From Chryseobacterium polytrichastri (GTDB lineage Bacteria; Bacteroidota; Bacteroidia; Flavobacteriales; Weeksellaceae): 64,000 bases of DNA. Both the position numbers and the translations under genes were made by a program. The notes under the pieces are model-generated. The model did no database searches. It was not told the origin of the DNA and worked only from the letters and a program-made list of their open reading frames with translations. Position 1 is the stretch's first letter; the number at the start of each line of letters is the position of its first letter. Location of the stretch: NCBI RefSeq assembly GCF_900142445.1, contig NZ_FRAV01000007.1, positions 62,001 through 126,000 on the forward strand. The letters run 5' to 3'. Positions 18,107 to 25,744 of the stretch are shown here, piece by piece.

Positions 18107-19717
18107 TTAAAAATGCTTAGTTCCCGTAATTTTCAATTCATTTAAATCTAATTGAGATTCTGCTTTTCGAATTTCGTCATCACTGAAAACCTTCTCTCTT
18201 TTCATGGTAAACAATTCCTTTCTCTGCATTGCAAAAATATCAAGCATAATCTGATGGTACTCTTTCAAATCATTTTGTCTGTTGGAACACATTTCCAATG
18301 AACTTAAGTGTCCTTTATGTAATTTGATATCGTTTTGTAAACTGTCTTTGAAATTTTCAACCAAACTATTGCTCGTTACGCTCTTCTCATATCTTTCATT
18401 CAACCTTTCAACTGCCAGACTATCCAATCTTATCTGAATTCCAGCCTGTTGCTCATGCGAAGGTAAAATATCATCAATTTCTCCGATTTTGGTTAATTTA
18501 ATAATCAAAGGAAGCGTTAAACCCTGAAAAACCAAGGTCACAAAAATAACAATAAACGTAATGAAGATTATTAAATTTCTCATCGGAAATTCGATCTGAT
18601 CATTCATCATCACCGGAATCGACAAAGCCGTTGCCAATGAAACCACGCCACGCATTCCTGCCCAACCGATAATCAATGGATTTTTCCATCCCGGACTTGG
18701 ATCTCTTCGTACTTTTTTACTCAACCATCTCGGAATATGTGCCACCGGATAGATCCATAATAAACGGACTACAATCACAATTAAACTTATGATTAACCCA
18801 TATTTGATTCCTTCCATTAAAGAAGTCTCCCCAAAGCCATTAATTATATCTGGAAGTTCAAGCCCGATTAATACAAAAACTAATGCATTCATCACAAAAA
18901 TCAACGTATTCCAAACGCCTGTCATATTGATTCTCGTAGTTCCTGTTTTAAAAATTTCATGGGAACGGAAAGACATGAATAATCCGCCGCTTACAACCGC
19001 CATTACTCCCGAAAAATGAAAATGTTCAGCACTCAGAAATAAAATATAAGGGGTCATCACAGTTAATGCCGCATCTATCGCCGGAGTTGTTGGTAAAAAC
19101 CTGTGAATGGCGTAGAAAATGTGAGCCCCTACAATTCCTACTACAATTCCCATTCCTGCAACGAGAAAAAATTTCCCCGTCGCTTCCTGCATTGAAAAAG
19201 CTCCTGTCGTCACCGCTACTAAAGCAAATCGGAAAACAATTAATGATGATGCATCGTTGATCAAACTTTCTCCTTCCAACATCGCAAGGGTTCTCTTTGG
19301 CACTTTTAATCCTTTTAAAACTGTTGTTGCAGCAACCGCATCAGGTGGTGAAACAATTCCGCCCAACAAAAATCCTAATGCCAACGTAAACCCCGGAATT
19401 AAAGATTGAGAAGCAAAAGCCACAACAATTGAGGTCAGAAACACCAAACCGAAAGCCATTAATGAAATTGTTCTTTTCCATTTCCAGAAATCATTCCAAG
19501 ACGTGTACCAAGCTGCTTCGTATAAAAGTGGGGGCAAAAAAATCAGGAAAATAATCTCCGGATCCAATTTTAAAATCGGAACTCCGGGAATAAAACTAAT
19601 CCCCAATCCCGCCAATACCAAAAATATGGGATACGCAATTTTGATACGCTGTGCCAGCATAACGAGGAGCATGACGAGTAATAAAAGTCCGAGTATTAGT
19701 AGTAAATCTTCGTGCAT
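18107..19717 (-). CDS. CPA1-type Na+/H+ antiporter
   Basis: 536 residues with about 12 membrane segments and a soluble tail of about 130 residues. The ion-binding motif is LEGESLINDASSLIVFRFAL, preceded by LLGGIVSPPDAVAATTVLKGL and followed by GWAGMRGVVSLATALSIP, all diagnostic for NhaP/YjcE-type antiporters. It exchanges cytosolic Na+ or K+ for protons at the inner membrane. The 70-bp repeat copy B begins 18 bp upstream of the start codon and may overlap its promoter. Confidence 0.92.
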   Translation of the reverse strand: MHEDLLLILGLLLLVMLLVMLAQRIKIAYPIFLVLAGLGISFIPGVPILKLDPEIIFLIFLPPLLYEAAWYTSWNDFWKWKRTISLMAFGLVFLTSIVVAFASQSLIPGFTLALGFLLGGIVSPPDAVAATTVLKGLKVPKRTLAMLEGESLINDASSLIVFRFALVAVTTGAFSMQEATGKFFLVAGMGIVVGIVGAHIFYAIHRFLPTTPAIDAALTVMTPYILFLSAEHFHFSGVMAVVSGGLFMSFRSHEIFKTGTTRINMTGVWNTLIFVMNALVFVLIGLELPDIINGFGETSLMEGIKYGLIISLIVIVVRLLWIYPVAHIPRWLSKKVRRDPSPGWKNPLIIGWAGMRGVVSLATALSIPVMMNDQIEFPMRNLIIFITFIVIFVTLVFQGLTLPLIIKLTKIGEIDDILPSHEQQAGIQIRLDSLAVERLNERYEKSVTSNSLVENFKDSLQNDIKLHKGHLSSLEMCSNRQNDLKEYHQIMLDIFAMQRKELFTMKREKVFSDDEIRKAESQLDLNELKITGTKHF

Positions 19718-19734
19718 AGTTTTTTTGTTTAAAC

Positions 19735-19804
19735 TTCTTTTGTCTTGAAATCAAAGATTCGACGCAGTCAAACAAAAGAAGCAAAAGTTCAAGACTTGGA
19801 AACT
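19735..19804 (+). repeat. 70-bp intergenic repeat, copy B
   Basis: Same length and nearly the same sequence as 16780-16849, starting TTCTTTTGTCTTGAAATC and ending CAAGACTTGGAAACT. It lies directly upstream of the antiporter start. Confidence 0.8.
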
Positions 19805-19980
19805 GAATGCTAAAAATTAAAACTTAATCCTAAAATCCCCAAAACTTGTGCAAATTTACTATTTGTTCTTCGATTCAAAATTTGTCTCGCGCTTCGAACA
19901 GTGGGAATTTTTTAACGGATTAATTTTTAATTTTCTTAACGCTTCAGCTTCCTATGTCGGTTTAAATTTATAGCTTATTT

Positions 19981-20049
19981 TAAGTTTTGGCTAAAGCCAA
20001 ATTGATTTTTGCTATTTAGTTAAACGGGTTAAAACCCGTTTCTATTGAT
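19981..20049 (+). repeat. REP-like two-hairpin element, copy 3
   Basis: TTGGCTAAAGCCAA, then AAACGGGTTAAAACCCGTTT with compensating changes on both sides of the stem, then CTATTGA. The paired substitutions show the hairpin itself is conserved. Confidence 0.85.
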
Positions 20050-20105
20050 TACAATCTCATGTTTATTTGTGAAAAACATTCGTATCAATTCATGTTTAAA
20101 TAACT

Positions 20106-20726
20106 CTATTTAAAAATCAACGTATTCGCTAGTTCCATTTCTTCTTCGTTAATGGAATGACCAAAGTTAGCATATACTTTTTCGGTAACATCGGCATTCA
20201 TTTCTCTTAAAATATTGGCTGTAGCATACACTCTTTCAACAGGAACATGGAAATCCGGATTGCTCGTTCCCAAGAAAATTGGAGTTTGAGCAAAATCTCC
20301 TTTGTAGTTTTCACGATTGATTTTATCACCGATCACACCACCAATAATCGCTACTGCTCCACCGAATTTCTGTGCATTTCGGGCTAAAAACTCCAATGTA
20401 AGACAGGCGCCTTGAGAAAATCCAAAAAAGTAAATATTATCCGTTTTAATTCCTGCTTCTAAAGCCATTTTTACTGTCTTCCCAATCATTTCAATGGCTG
20501 ATGAAAGCCATGGTTCGTTTTGTTCTACAGGAGCGATAAATGAAAGAGGATACCAACTTCCATTCGTTGCCTGTGGTGCTAATATTGCATACTCTTCAAC
20601 ATTTAAATGTTGTGATAAGCTTAAAATATCCTGCGCACTTCCCCCTCGACCGTGAATCATAATTAAAGCTTTTTCGGCTTGGTCTGGAGGTTTTCCTGCT
20701 GTTTTTATATCTAAAATGTGACTCAT
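20106..20726 (-). CDS. MhqD-like phospholipase/carboxylesterase family hydrolase
   Basis: 206 residues, alpha/beta hydrolase. Oxyanion region MIHGRGGSAQDIL; catalytic Ser104 in GFSQGACL, Asp158 in TSNPDFHVP and His190 in NFGHSI. It follows the ring-cleaving dioxygenase gene by 29 bp. In Bacillus the equivalents MhqD and MhqO are induced together by quinones, and the same pairing here suggests a role in disposing of quinone or catechol-like electrophiles. The actual ester substrate is unknown. Confidence 0.85.
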   Translation of the reverse strand: MSHILDIKTAGKPPDQAEKALIMIHGRGGSAQDILSLSQHLNVEEYAILAPQATNGSWYPLSFIAPVEQNEPWLSSAIEMIGKTVKMALEAGIKTDNIYFFGFSQGACLTLEFLARNAQKFGGAVAIIGGVIGDKINRENYKGDFAQTPIFLGTSNPDFHVPVERVYATANILREMNADVTEKVYANFGHSINEEEMELANTLIFK

Positions 20727-20755
20727 TATTTTATCTGTATTTTTCTGTTGGATAA

Positions 20756-21685
20756 TTAATTTTTGGGAAGAACGTCAATCAAATGTTCTCTTTTTTCTTC
20801 AAACTGTTCCGGAAGCATTACATCTTCTCCCAGAGATGCTAGCTCTTCATCAATATCGAATCCCGGACCTGAAGTTGCAATTTCAAATAACACACCTCCC
20901 GGTTCTTTAAAATATACGGAAGTGAAGTACTTTCGGTCTTTCACTTCGGTATGCTTCAAGCCGAATTTGTTTAATTTGTCAATCATTTCAAGCTGAGATT
21001 GTGCATCGGGCGTCGCAAACGCAACGTGATGAACGGTTCCTCTTCCAGCCAACCCTTTCAAAGCATTTGGAGTACAAACCAAATCAACATATTTTCCCGG
21101 CTGATCATCTGTTCCAAATCGAAATCTGTCTGAACTTTCAGCGATTAATTTGTGATCCATTTGGGTTGTCAACAACGCTGCCGTTCTTTCATATGCATCT
21201 AACCAGATTTCTACGTGATGGATTCCTTTGATGGCATAATCTTTCGGGATAAATCCGTTATAGTAGCCTTTTCGGTCATCTTTATCATTAAAAACCAATT
21301 CTAATCCCAATCCGTCAAAATCCTCAAGATAAATGAAAGCTTCACCAGAAAACCTTTGCTGTGGCTGTTTGTAGGGAATATTAAATTGATCAAGGCGATT
21401 CAACCAATAGTCCAGTCCATCCATTGAGATTGAAAAAGCCGTTGTATTCAACATTCCTTTTCCATGTCTTCCATTCACCAACCCTTTTCTATAAGGGAAA
21501 GTGGTCATAATAGTTCCCGGAGTTCCAAATTCGTCCCCGAAATAGAAATGATAAACATCAGAATAATCAAAGTTGACCGTCTTTTTTACTAATCGAAGTC
21601 CTAAAACTCCGGTGTAAAAATCTATGTTTTCCTGTGCATCGCCTGTTATGGCTGTAACGTGGTGAAGTCCTGTTATAAGTGGCAT
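20756..21685 (-). CDS. Ring-cleaving (MhqO-like) VOC dioxygenase, copy 1
   Basis: 309 residues made of two vicinal-oxygen-chelate halves. Probable metal ligands: His8/His9 in GLHHVTAI, His219/His220 in GTVHHVAFA and Glu268 in GGVLFEIAT. The family includes MhqO and LinE-like enzymes that open hydroquinone rings in the cytosol. It is paralogous to the 22396-23328 gene (shared GVLGLRLVKKTVNFD, YFxEPGGVLFEIAT). It heads a two-gene unit with the MhqD-like hydrolase. Its upstream region does not contain the ACTAGT operator of copy 2. Confidence 0.9.
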   Translation of the reverse strand: MPLITGLHHVTAITGDAQENIDFYTGVLGLRLVKKTVNFDYSDVYHFYFGDEFGTPGTIMTTFPYRKGLVNGRHGKGMLNTTAFSISMDGLDYWLNRLDQFNIPYKQPQQRFSGEAFIYLEDFDGLGLELVFNDKDDRKGYYNGFIPKDYAIKGIHHVEIWLDAYERTAALLTTQMDHKLIAESSDRFRFGTDDQPGKYVDLVCTPNALKGLAGRGTVHHVAFATPDAQSQLEMIDKLNKFGLKHTEVKDRKYFTSVYFKEPGGVLFEIATSGPGFDIDEELASLGEDVMLPEQFEEKREHLIDVLPKN

Positions 21686-21860
21686 TGTTTTTTTGTTATT
21701 TTTTGATGGTTTCTAGTTGATGGATTCTAATGCAAAGACGCAAGATTTTTATTTTATCGTGCATATTTTTCGTTCACACAGCTATTTGAATGCCTTGATT
21801 TCCGGTTTCAGTCAGCAATGTCATGTCTGGTTTATAATTCTGAATGAAGTAGATCAAAAT

Positions 21861-21935
21861 GAAGAATCTCTATTAATTATAATGAAATTTATCCTATTTA
21901 TAGAGATTCTTCCTTCGTCAGAATGACAAATTAGA
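21861..21935. repeat. Degenerate intergenic inverted repeat (GAAGAATCTCTAT arms)
   Basis: GAAGAATCTCTAT at 21861-21873 pairs perfectly with its inverse at 21900-21912; the right side continues CTTCGTCAGAATGACA, as in the common flavobacterial hairpins, while the left side is decayed. It occupies the gap between the GNAT gene and dioxygenase copy 1 (293 bp without a gene, which also holds a fragment of the GCAAAGACGCAAG element near 21730). Confidence 0.55.
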
Positions 21936-21978
21936 TGTTATAATATTCCGTTAAAACTTTGATTTTGTAAATTTATTT

Positions 21979-22275
21979 TTACAATTCTTCTTTCAACCAA
22001 ACGTCATTATATTCTTCCGGGTTGCGTTTGAATTGCGCGTGAACGTACGGACACAGCGGTACAATTTTCAAGTCATTCTCTCTTGCGTAGGAAACCAGTT
22101 TTTCTAATAATATTTTCGCAAAACCTTTTCCGGCGTATTCTTCATTAACTTCTGTATGATACACTGTTAATTTTTTTCCGATTACCGAGATATCCATTTT
22201 CCCGGCTTTGTTATCGTCTGAGAACAATTGAATTTCTCCTCTTACATTTCCTAAAACTACTTCTGTTCTTTCCAT
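21979..22275 (-). CDS. Small GNAT-like N-acetyltransferase (YidJ/GTT1-type)
   Basis: 98 residues. The core LTVYHTEVNEEYAGKGFAKILLEKLVSYARENDLKIVPLCPYVHAQFKRNPEE fits the short GNAT-like domain of PF14542, with an acetyl-CoA loop (GKGFAK) but fewer strands than full GNATs. It lies between the two dioxygenase genes. Thirteen base pairs upstream of its ATG begins a 75-bp array of a 7-bp repeat, an unusual leader for any gene. Confidence 0.85.
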   Translation of the reverse strand: MERTEVVLGNVRGEIQLFSDDNKAGKMDISVIGKKLTVYHTEVNEEYAGKGFAKILLEKLVSYARENDLKIVPLCPYVHAQFKRNPEEYNDVWLKEEL

Positions 22276-22287
22276 TGTATTATTTTT

Positions 22288-22362
22288 TTGCTTGTTGCTT
22301 GTTGCTTGTTGCTTGTTGCTTGTTGCTTGTTGCTTGTTGCTTGTTGCTTGTTGCTTGTTGCT
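22288..22362. repeat. Heptanucleotide tandem repeat, about 10.7 copies of TTGCTTG
   Basis: 75 bp of perfect (TTGCTTG)n immediately upstream of the GNAT start codon (22275). Because the unit is not a multiple of three, slippage would not preserve a frame, but it would change promoter or leader length. Confidence 0.95.
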
Positions 22363-22395
22363 AAGATATACCGTTTACTAAAATTGAGTAATGAC

Positions 22396-23328
22396 CTATG
22401 ATAACTTCGGTAAAGCTTCTGCTATTTTATTACGTAATCCTTCGTGTTGCTTTGGAAGTTTTAAGTTGGTTCCCAATTCATTTAAAGGTTCATCAACGGT
22501 GAATCCAGGATTATCGGTTGCTATTTCGAATAAAACGCCACCCGGTTCACGGAAGTATAATGAATAGAAATAATCTCTGTCGATTTTTGGAGTGATGCTT
22601 AATCCTGCAGACATTACTTTTTCGCGGTATTCCATTAAAACATTATCATCCTTCACTCTGAAAGCGATGTGATGATTGGTTCCCGCAGCGTTTCTTCCCG
22701 CTACAATTTTATCATTTTCAATAATATCAATTAAATTTGCCGTTTCTATTGAATCTGTTGCGAAACGGTATCTTTCACCTTCCTGTTTTTGAAGATCGTA
22801 GCCTAAAATATCTGTCAGCACTTTGATCGTTGGATCTGCTTTTTTCAATGTCAATGTTACATTATGGAAACCTTTCAATGCATTTTCATCTTTAATATCA
22901 TCGGTTGTCCAAACTTTTCTGTCATCCGGAGTTGATGATTCGATGAACTGTAATTGTAATCCGTCCGGATCTTTAAAAGAAATCATTTTCTCACCAAAAA
23001 TCTCTCCCTCTTCAACATTTACATTGAGCTGTTGAAAACGGTTCTTCCAAAATTCCAGACTTCCTTTTGGAACCGAATATCCAATATGCGTTGCCAATCC
23101 GCTTCCGTTTGTTCCTTTTCCAATTCCTTCCCAAGGAAAGAAAGTTAGAATTGTTCCCGGCGTTCCGGTTTCGTTTCCAAAGTAAAAGTGATATGTTCCC
23201 GGATCATCAAAGTTGACGGTTTTCTTTACCAATCTCAGTCCCAAAACCTGCGTGTAAAAATCTAAATTCCTTTTGGCATTGTCAGCAATTGCTGTGATAT
23301 GGTGCAGTCCTAAAATTCTATTTTCCAT
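22396..23328 (-). CDS. Ring-cleaving (MhqO-like) VOC dioxygenase, copy 2
   Basis: 310 residues with two VOC halves; metal-site segments GLHHITAIADN, GTNHHIAFRV and GGVLFEIATDNPGF match copy 1. It probably cleaves hydroquinone-type rings. It has its own promoter, shared in sequence and spacing with the pirin gene, and is followed by the heptamer array and the GNAT gene. The two dioxygenases are clearly paralogues but diverged enough to have different substrates. Confidence 0.9.
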   Translation of the reverse strand: MENRILGLHHITAIADNAKRNLDFYTQVLGLRLVKKTVNFDDPGTYHFYFGNETGTPGTILTFFPWEGIGKGTNGSGLATHIGYSVPKGSLEFWKNRFQQLNVNVEEGEIFGEKMISFKDPDGLQLQFIESSTPDDRKVWTTDDIKDENALKGFHNVTLTLKKADPTIKVLTDILGYDLQKQEGERYRFATDSIETANLIDIIENDKIVAGRNAAGTNHHIAFRVKDDNVLMEYREKVMSAGLSITPKIDRDYFYSLYFREPGGVLFEIATDNPGFTVDEPLNELGTNLKLPKQHEGLRNKIAEALPKLS

Positions 23329-23354
23329 TTTTTCTATTTGTTTAATTTTGATAT

Positions 23355-23405
23355 GACAAATTTAGGCTGACGAAAAATGCTGCACATTTAACTAGTTTAA
23401 TAAAT
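23355..23405 (-). promoter_or_regulatory. Dioxygenase copy 2 promoter with ACTAGT-centred operator
   Basis: -7 box TAAATTTG on the minus strand at 23364-23357; TTTAACTAGTTTAATAAAT on the plus strand at 23387-23405. The 30-bp distance from GACAAATTTAG to the operator block equals that upstream of pirin. Confidence 0.75.
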
Positions 23406-23430
23406 GATGGGAATTTTATTTATTTGAATG

Positions 23431-23470
23431 AAAAGAAAAAGCCCTTTTAAATGTAGTATTTAAAAGGGCT
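23431..23470 (-). terminator. Terminator of the giant operon
   Basis: A perfect 13-bp stem, AGCCCTTTTAAAT / ATTTAAAAGGGCT, with a five-base loop and a U-rich tail on the minus strand, 18 bp after the last gene of the operon. Confidence 0.9.
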
Positions 23471-23487
23471 GGTATTACTCAATAAAT

Positions 23488-24030
23488 TTATAACTGTAAT
23501 TCATTACTAAGAATAAGCTGAACGTCATTTTCTTTTAATAAAGTGCCGTTTCCTACCCTCATTGAATCTAATTTAAATGATAAAAAGTAAGTATTACTTG
23601 GTTTAAACCAAAGATATATATGTGAATCTGTTCCTACATACTGCCCAGCAGTAATCGTCGTAGATGCGTTAACATGGGTTTTATCATAAATCAAATTTCC
23701 AATTGGCTCATAACAATATCCGACCCAGATGACATCAATAATATCCGATCCAGAATAATCATATCCCATAGCTTTAAGATGATACATGGAACGATCTGTA
23801 TTTGCTTTGTAAGGTAATTTTATATGACAAATTTTATTTGCATTAGGATCAAGATCAGTTGTGAAAAATTTTAAAATTCCTTCTCTAGTACTTGCCACAT
23901 CTTCAGGCTTTACAAATTCCGGATTATCCACATGGACGTAACTATCCAAAACATCTTCAAATTGTTTCTCCGTAGGCCTTTTCCCTGCCATGAAGAATTC
24001 TTTTAACTCTGCAATAATTCTTTTAGGCAT
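23488..24030 (-). CDS. Short tail-fibre-like protein, last gene of the giant operon
   Basis: 180 residues. Residues 1-36 (KRIIAELKEFFMAGKRPTEK...DSYVHVDNPEF) are the same N-terminal domain as in the three preceding genes. The rest is a compact, beta-rich domain unlike theirs, and the C-terminal coiled-coil/chaperone-like block is missing. It overlaps the previous gene by 8 bp. I infer that the shared N-terminus anchors these proteins to a common partner while the variable part acts outside. Confidence 0.6.
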   Translation of the reverse strand: MPKRIIAELKEFFMAGKRPTEKQFEDVLDSYVHVDNPEFVKPEDVASTREGILKFFTTDLDPNANKICHIKLPYKANTDRSMYHLKAMGYDYSGSDIIDVIWVGYCYEPIGNLIYDKTHVNASTTITAGQYVGTDSHIYLWFKPSNTYFLSFKLDSMRVGNGTLLKENDVQLILSNELQL

Positions 24031-25741
24031 GATTTACTACCTTTTTAAGATTTTCAATTTCCTTATTCTGAGAAATCAGATAAAGAGTGAGTTCTTCTAT
24101 TTTCTGAAGAAGTTTAATTTGAAAATTTCCAATTTCTACTCCATTTTCAGTCATTTCCTTAGCTGAAGGAATTTCAGGAAGGTGATTCTTTTCAGAGATG
24201 AATTTTTCTACATCCTGAATGGATTTCAGATTATAGTCTGCTGCAAAAACAAAGTCTGCCGTTGGCGTATTGGAAACCACAAAGTTTTTGGCTTCTACTT
24301 TTCCTTGAAAGGCAGCGTTACCATTAGGGGTAAATCTCGCAATTTCTTTTTGATTAATTCTTAATGCCAGTGCTTCTATTGCTTGCCCCCCACTTCTAAC
24401 CACTCCTACATCAGCGGTATCATTATACCATGTGAAACGAACCATTGAATTCATTGTACCAGGCATATTAATTGTGTCTAAAAACTTAATCGTTTTAGGT
24501 TCTCCCGGAAAATGTACATCAAATGCTCCCTCAGGTACAGTAACCCCAATTCCTACGTTTCCTCCTTTAGGATTTAAAGATAAATCATAAAATACATTAG
24601 CTACATCAGAATTTTGAGGCTGTATCCATCCGTAAGAAGGTCCTATATTCATCCCAAAATCTAAAACTTCACCCAACCCTTTATCACTGGATTGAAGTCT
24701 TAATAATGCCTTAGAGTTTGTTCCATCAGTAGGTACACCATCATTATATCCTTGCCTCCCTCTTACTGTTAAAGGCTGTGTAGAGTTTGATGCATTTGCT
24801 CCAATCGCTACATTTCCATTACCTGCAATATTCATTCTGGTCATCTTACTTGTGACAAAATTTATTGCTCCGTATGTATCACTTAATCCGTTATTAATGA
24901 TATTAAAATCACTATAAGAGCCATACATAAAGCCAGTGCCGGAATATCCTGAATTAAGCTCCAGATCTGCACTGCTATGATATTTTAGTCTAATTTTAGT
25001 ACTTCCACCAGCTGCTTCATTTCTATCAAATAAGGCCGCTACGCTATTTACATTTCCTAAATTTTCATTTTCTTTTACATGAATTTTTGCCTCTGGAGAA
25101 GCAGTACCTACGCCTAGTTTTGCATCTTTAGTAACCTTTAAACCCACCTTTGCGGAATCTGATGAGGACTGATCTCCAACGAGTAAGCTCCAATCATTTG
25201 TCATTGGCTGTAATCTAATAGATGAGGAATCATTCCCTTTATTATTAAGAGCATTCCATGCATTATTTTTATTGATTGACCGTACTTTGATAACAAGAGA
25301 CATAATCTCATTTGTAACTCCAAGTATTCTGGTAGCTCTGATACGGAATTTACGAGAATAGCCATTAACATCAATCGTAAAACCATTTGCATTTGGATCC
25401 CCTACATAATTGTTTTTATTAACCGTTCCACATTCTCTCCATATATTCGGATTTGAGTGCGAAACTGATGCGATATGAGTTGCTGCTGATGCGATATTCC
25501 CTCTGGTATATGCTATCGAAACTTCATAAAATCCACTTGCATTAACCATTTCCGGGAAAAATTCTAAAAATTCTACGTAGTCTCCAACTTGATAATCTGG
25601 CGGAAAATTAAGATAAGTTGTATACTCAGATGATGCATCTACATGTACGTAGCTATCTATTAGGTCCCCAAACTGATTTTCTGTAGGCCTTTTCCCTACT
25701 TTAAAATATTCTTTTAATTGTGTAATTGTTCTTTTTGCCAT
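24023..25741 (-). CDS. Tail-fibre-like protein with conserved anchor and C-terminal coiled coil
   Basis: 572 residues. N-terminal anchor (residues 1-36, QLKEYFKVGKRPTENQFGD) and about 170 further residues are shared with the 501-aa protein. The middle has repeated G(V/I)GT..P motifs (LGVGTASPEAKIHV, VGIGVTVPEGAFDV) typical of phage and bacterial tail fibres. The C-terminus, EKNHLPEIPSAKEMTENGVE plus a heptad-rich LLQKIEELTLYLISQ, is the trimerising, S74-chaperone-like end common in Bacteroidota fibre proteins. There is no signal peptide. Confidence 0.75.
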   Translation of the reverse strand: MAKRTITQLKEYFKVGKRPTENQFGDLIDSYVHVDASSEYTTYLNFPPDYQVGDYVEFLEFFPEMVNASGFYEVSIAYTRGNIASAATHIASVSHSNPNIWRECGTVNKNNYVGDPNANGFTIDVNGYSRKFRIRATRILGVTNEIMSLVIKVRSINKNNAWNALNNKGNDSSSIRLQPMTNDWSLLVGDQSSSDSAKVGLKVTKDAKLGVGTASPEAKIHVKENENLGNVNSVAALFDRNEAAGGSTKIRLKYHSSADLELNSGYSGTGFMYGSYSDFNIINNGLSDTYGAINFVTSKMTRMNIAGNGNVAIGANASNSTQPLTVRGRQGYNDGVPTDGTNSKALLRLQSSDKGLGEVLDFGMNIGPSYGWIQPQNSDVANVFYDLSLNPKGGNVGIGVTVPEGAFDVHFPGEPKTIKFLDTINMPGTMNSMVRFTWYNDTADVGVVRSGGQAIEALALRINQKEIARFTPNGNAAFQGKVEAKNFVVSNTPTADFVFAADYNLKSIQDVEKFISEKNHLPEIPSAKEMTENGVEIGNFQIKLLQKIEELTLYLISQNKEIENLKKVVNHA

Positions 25742-25744
25742 GAT

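Larger units (their letters stand above)
19718..20105. other. 388-bp gene-free region
   Basis: Contains the 70-bp repeat copy B, a stretch without recognisable signal (19805-19980), the REP-like copy 3 and a flank resembling that of REP copy 1. No ORF or RNA gene supported. Confidence 0.6.

Noticed and set aside
22288..22362. Possible CRISPR array
   Set aside because: Pure 7-bp tandem repeat with no spacers and no cas genes.
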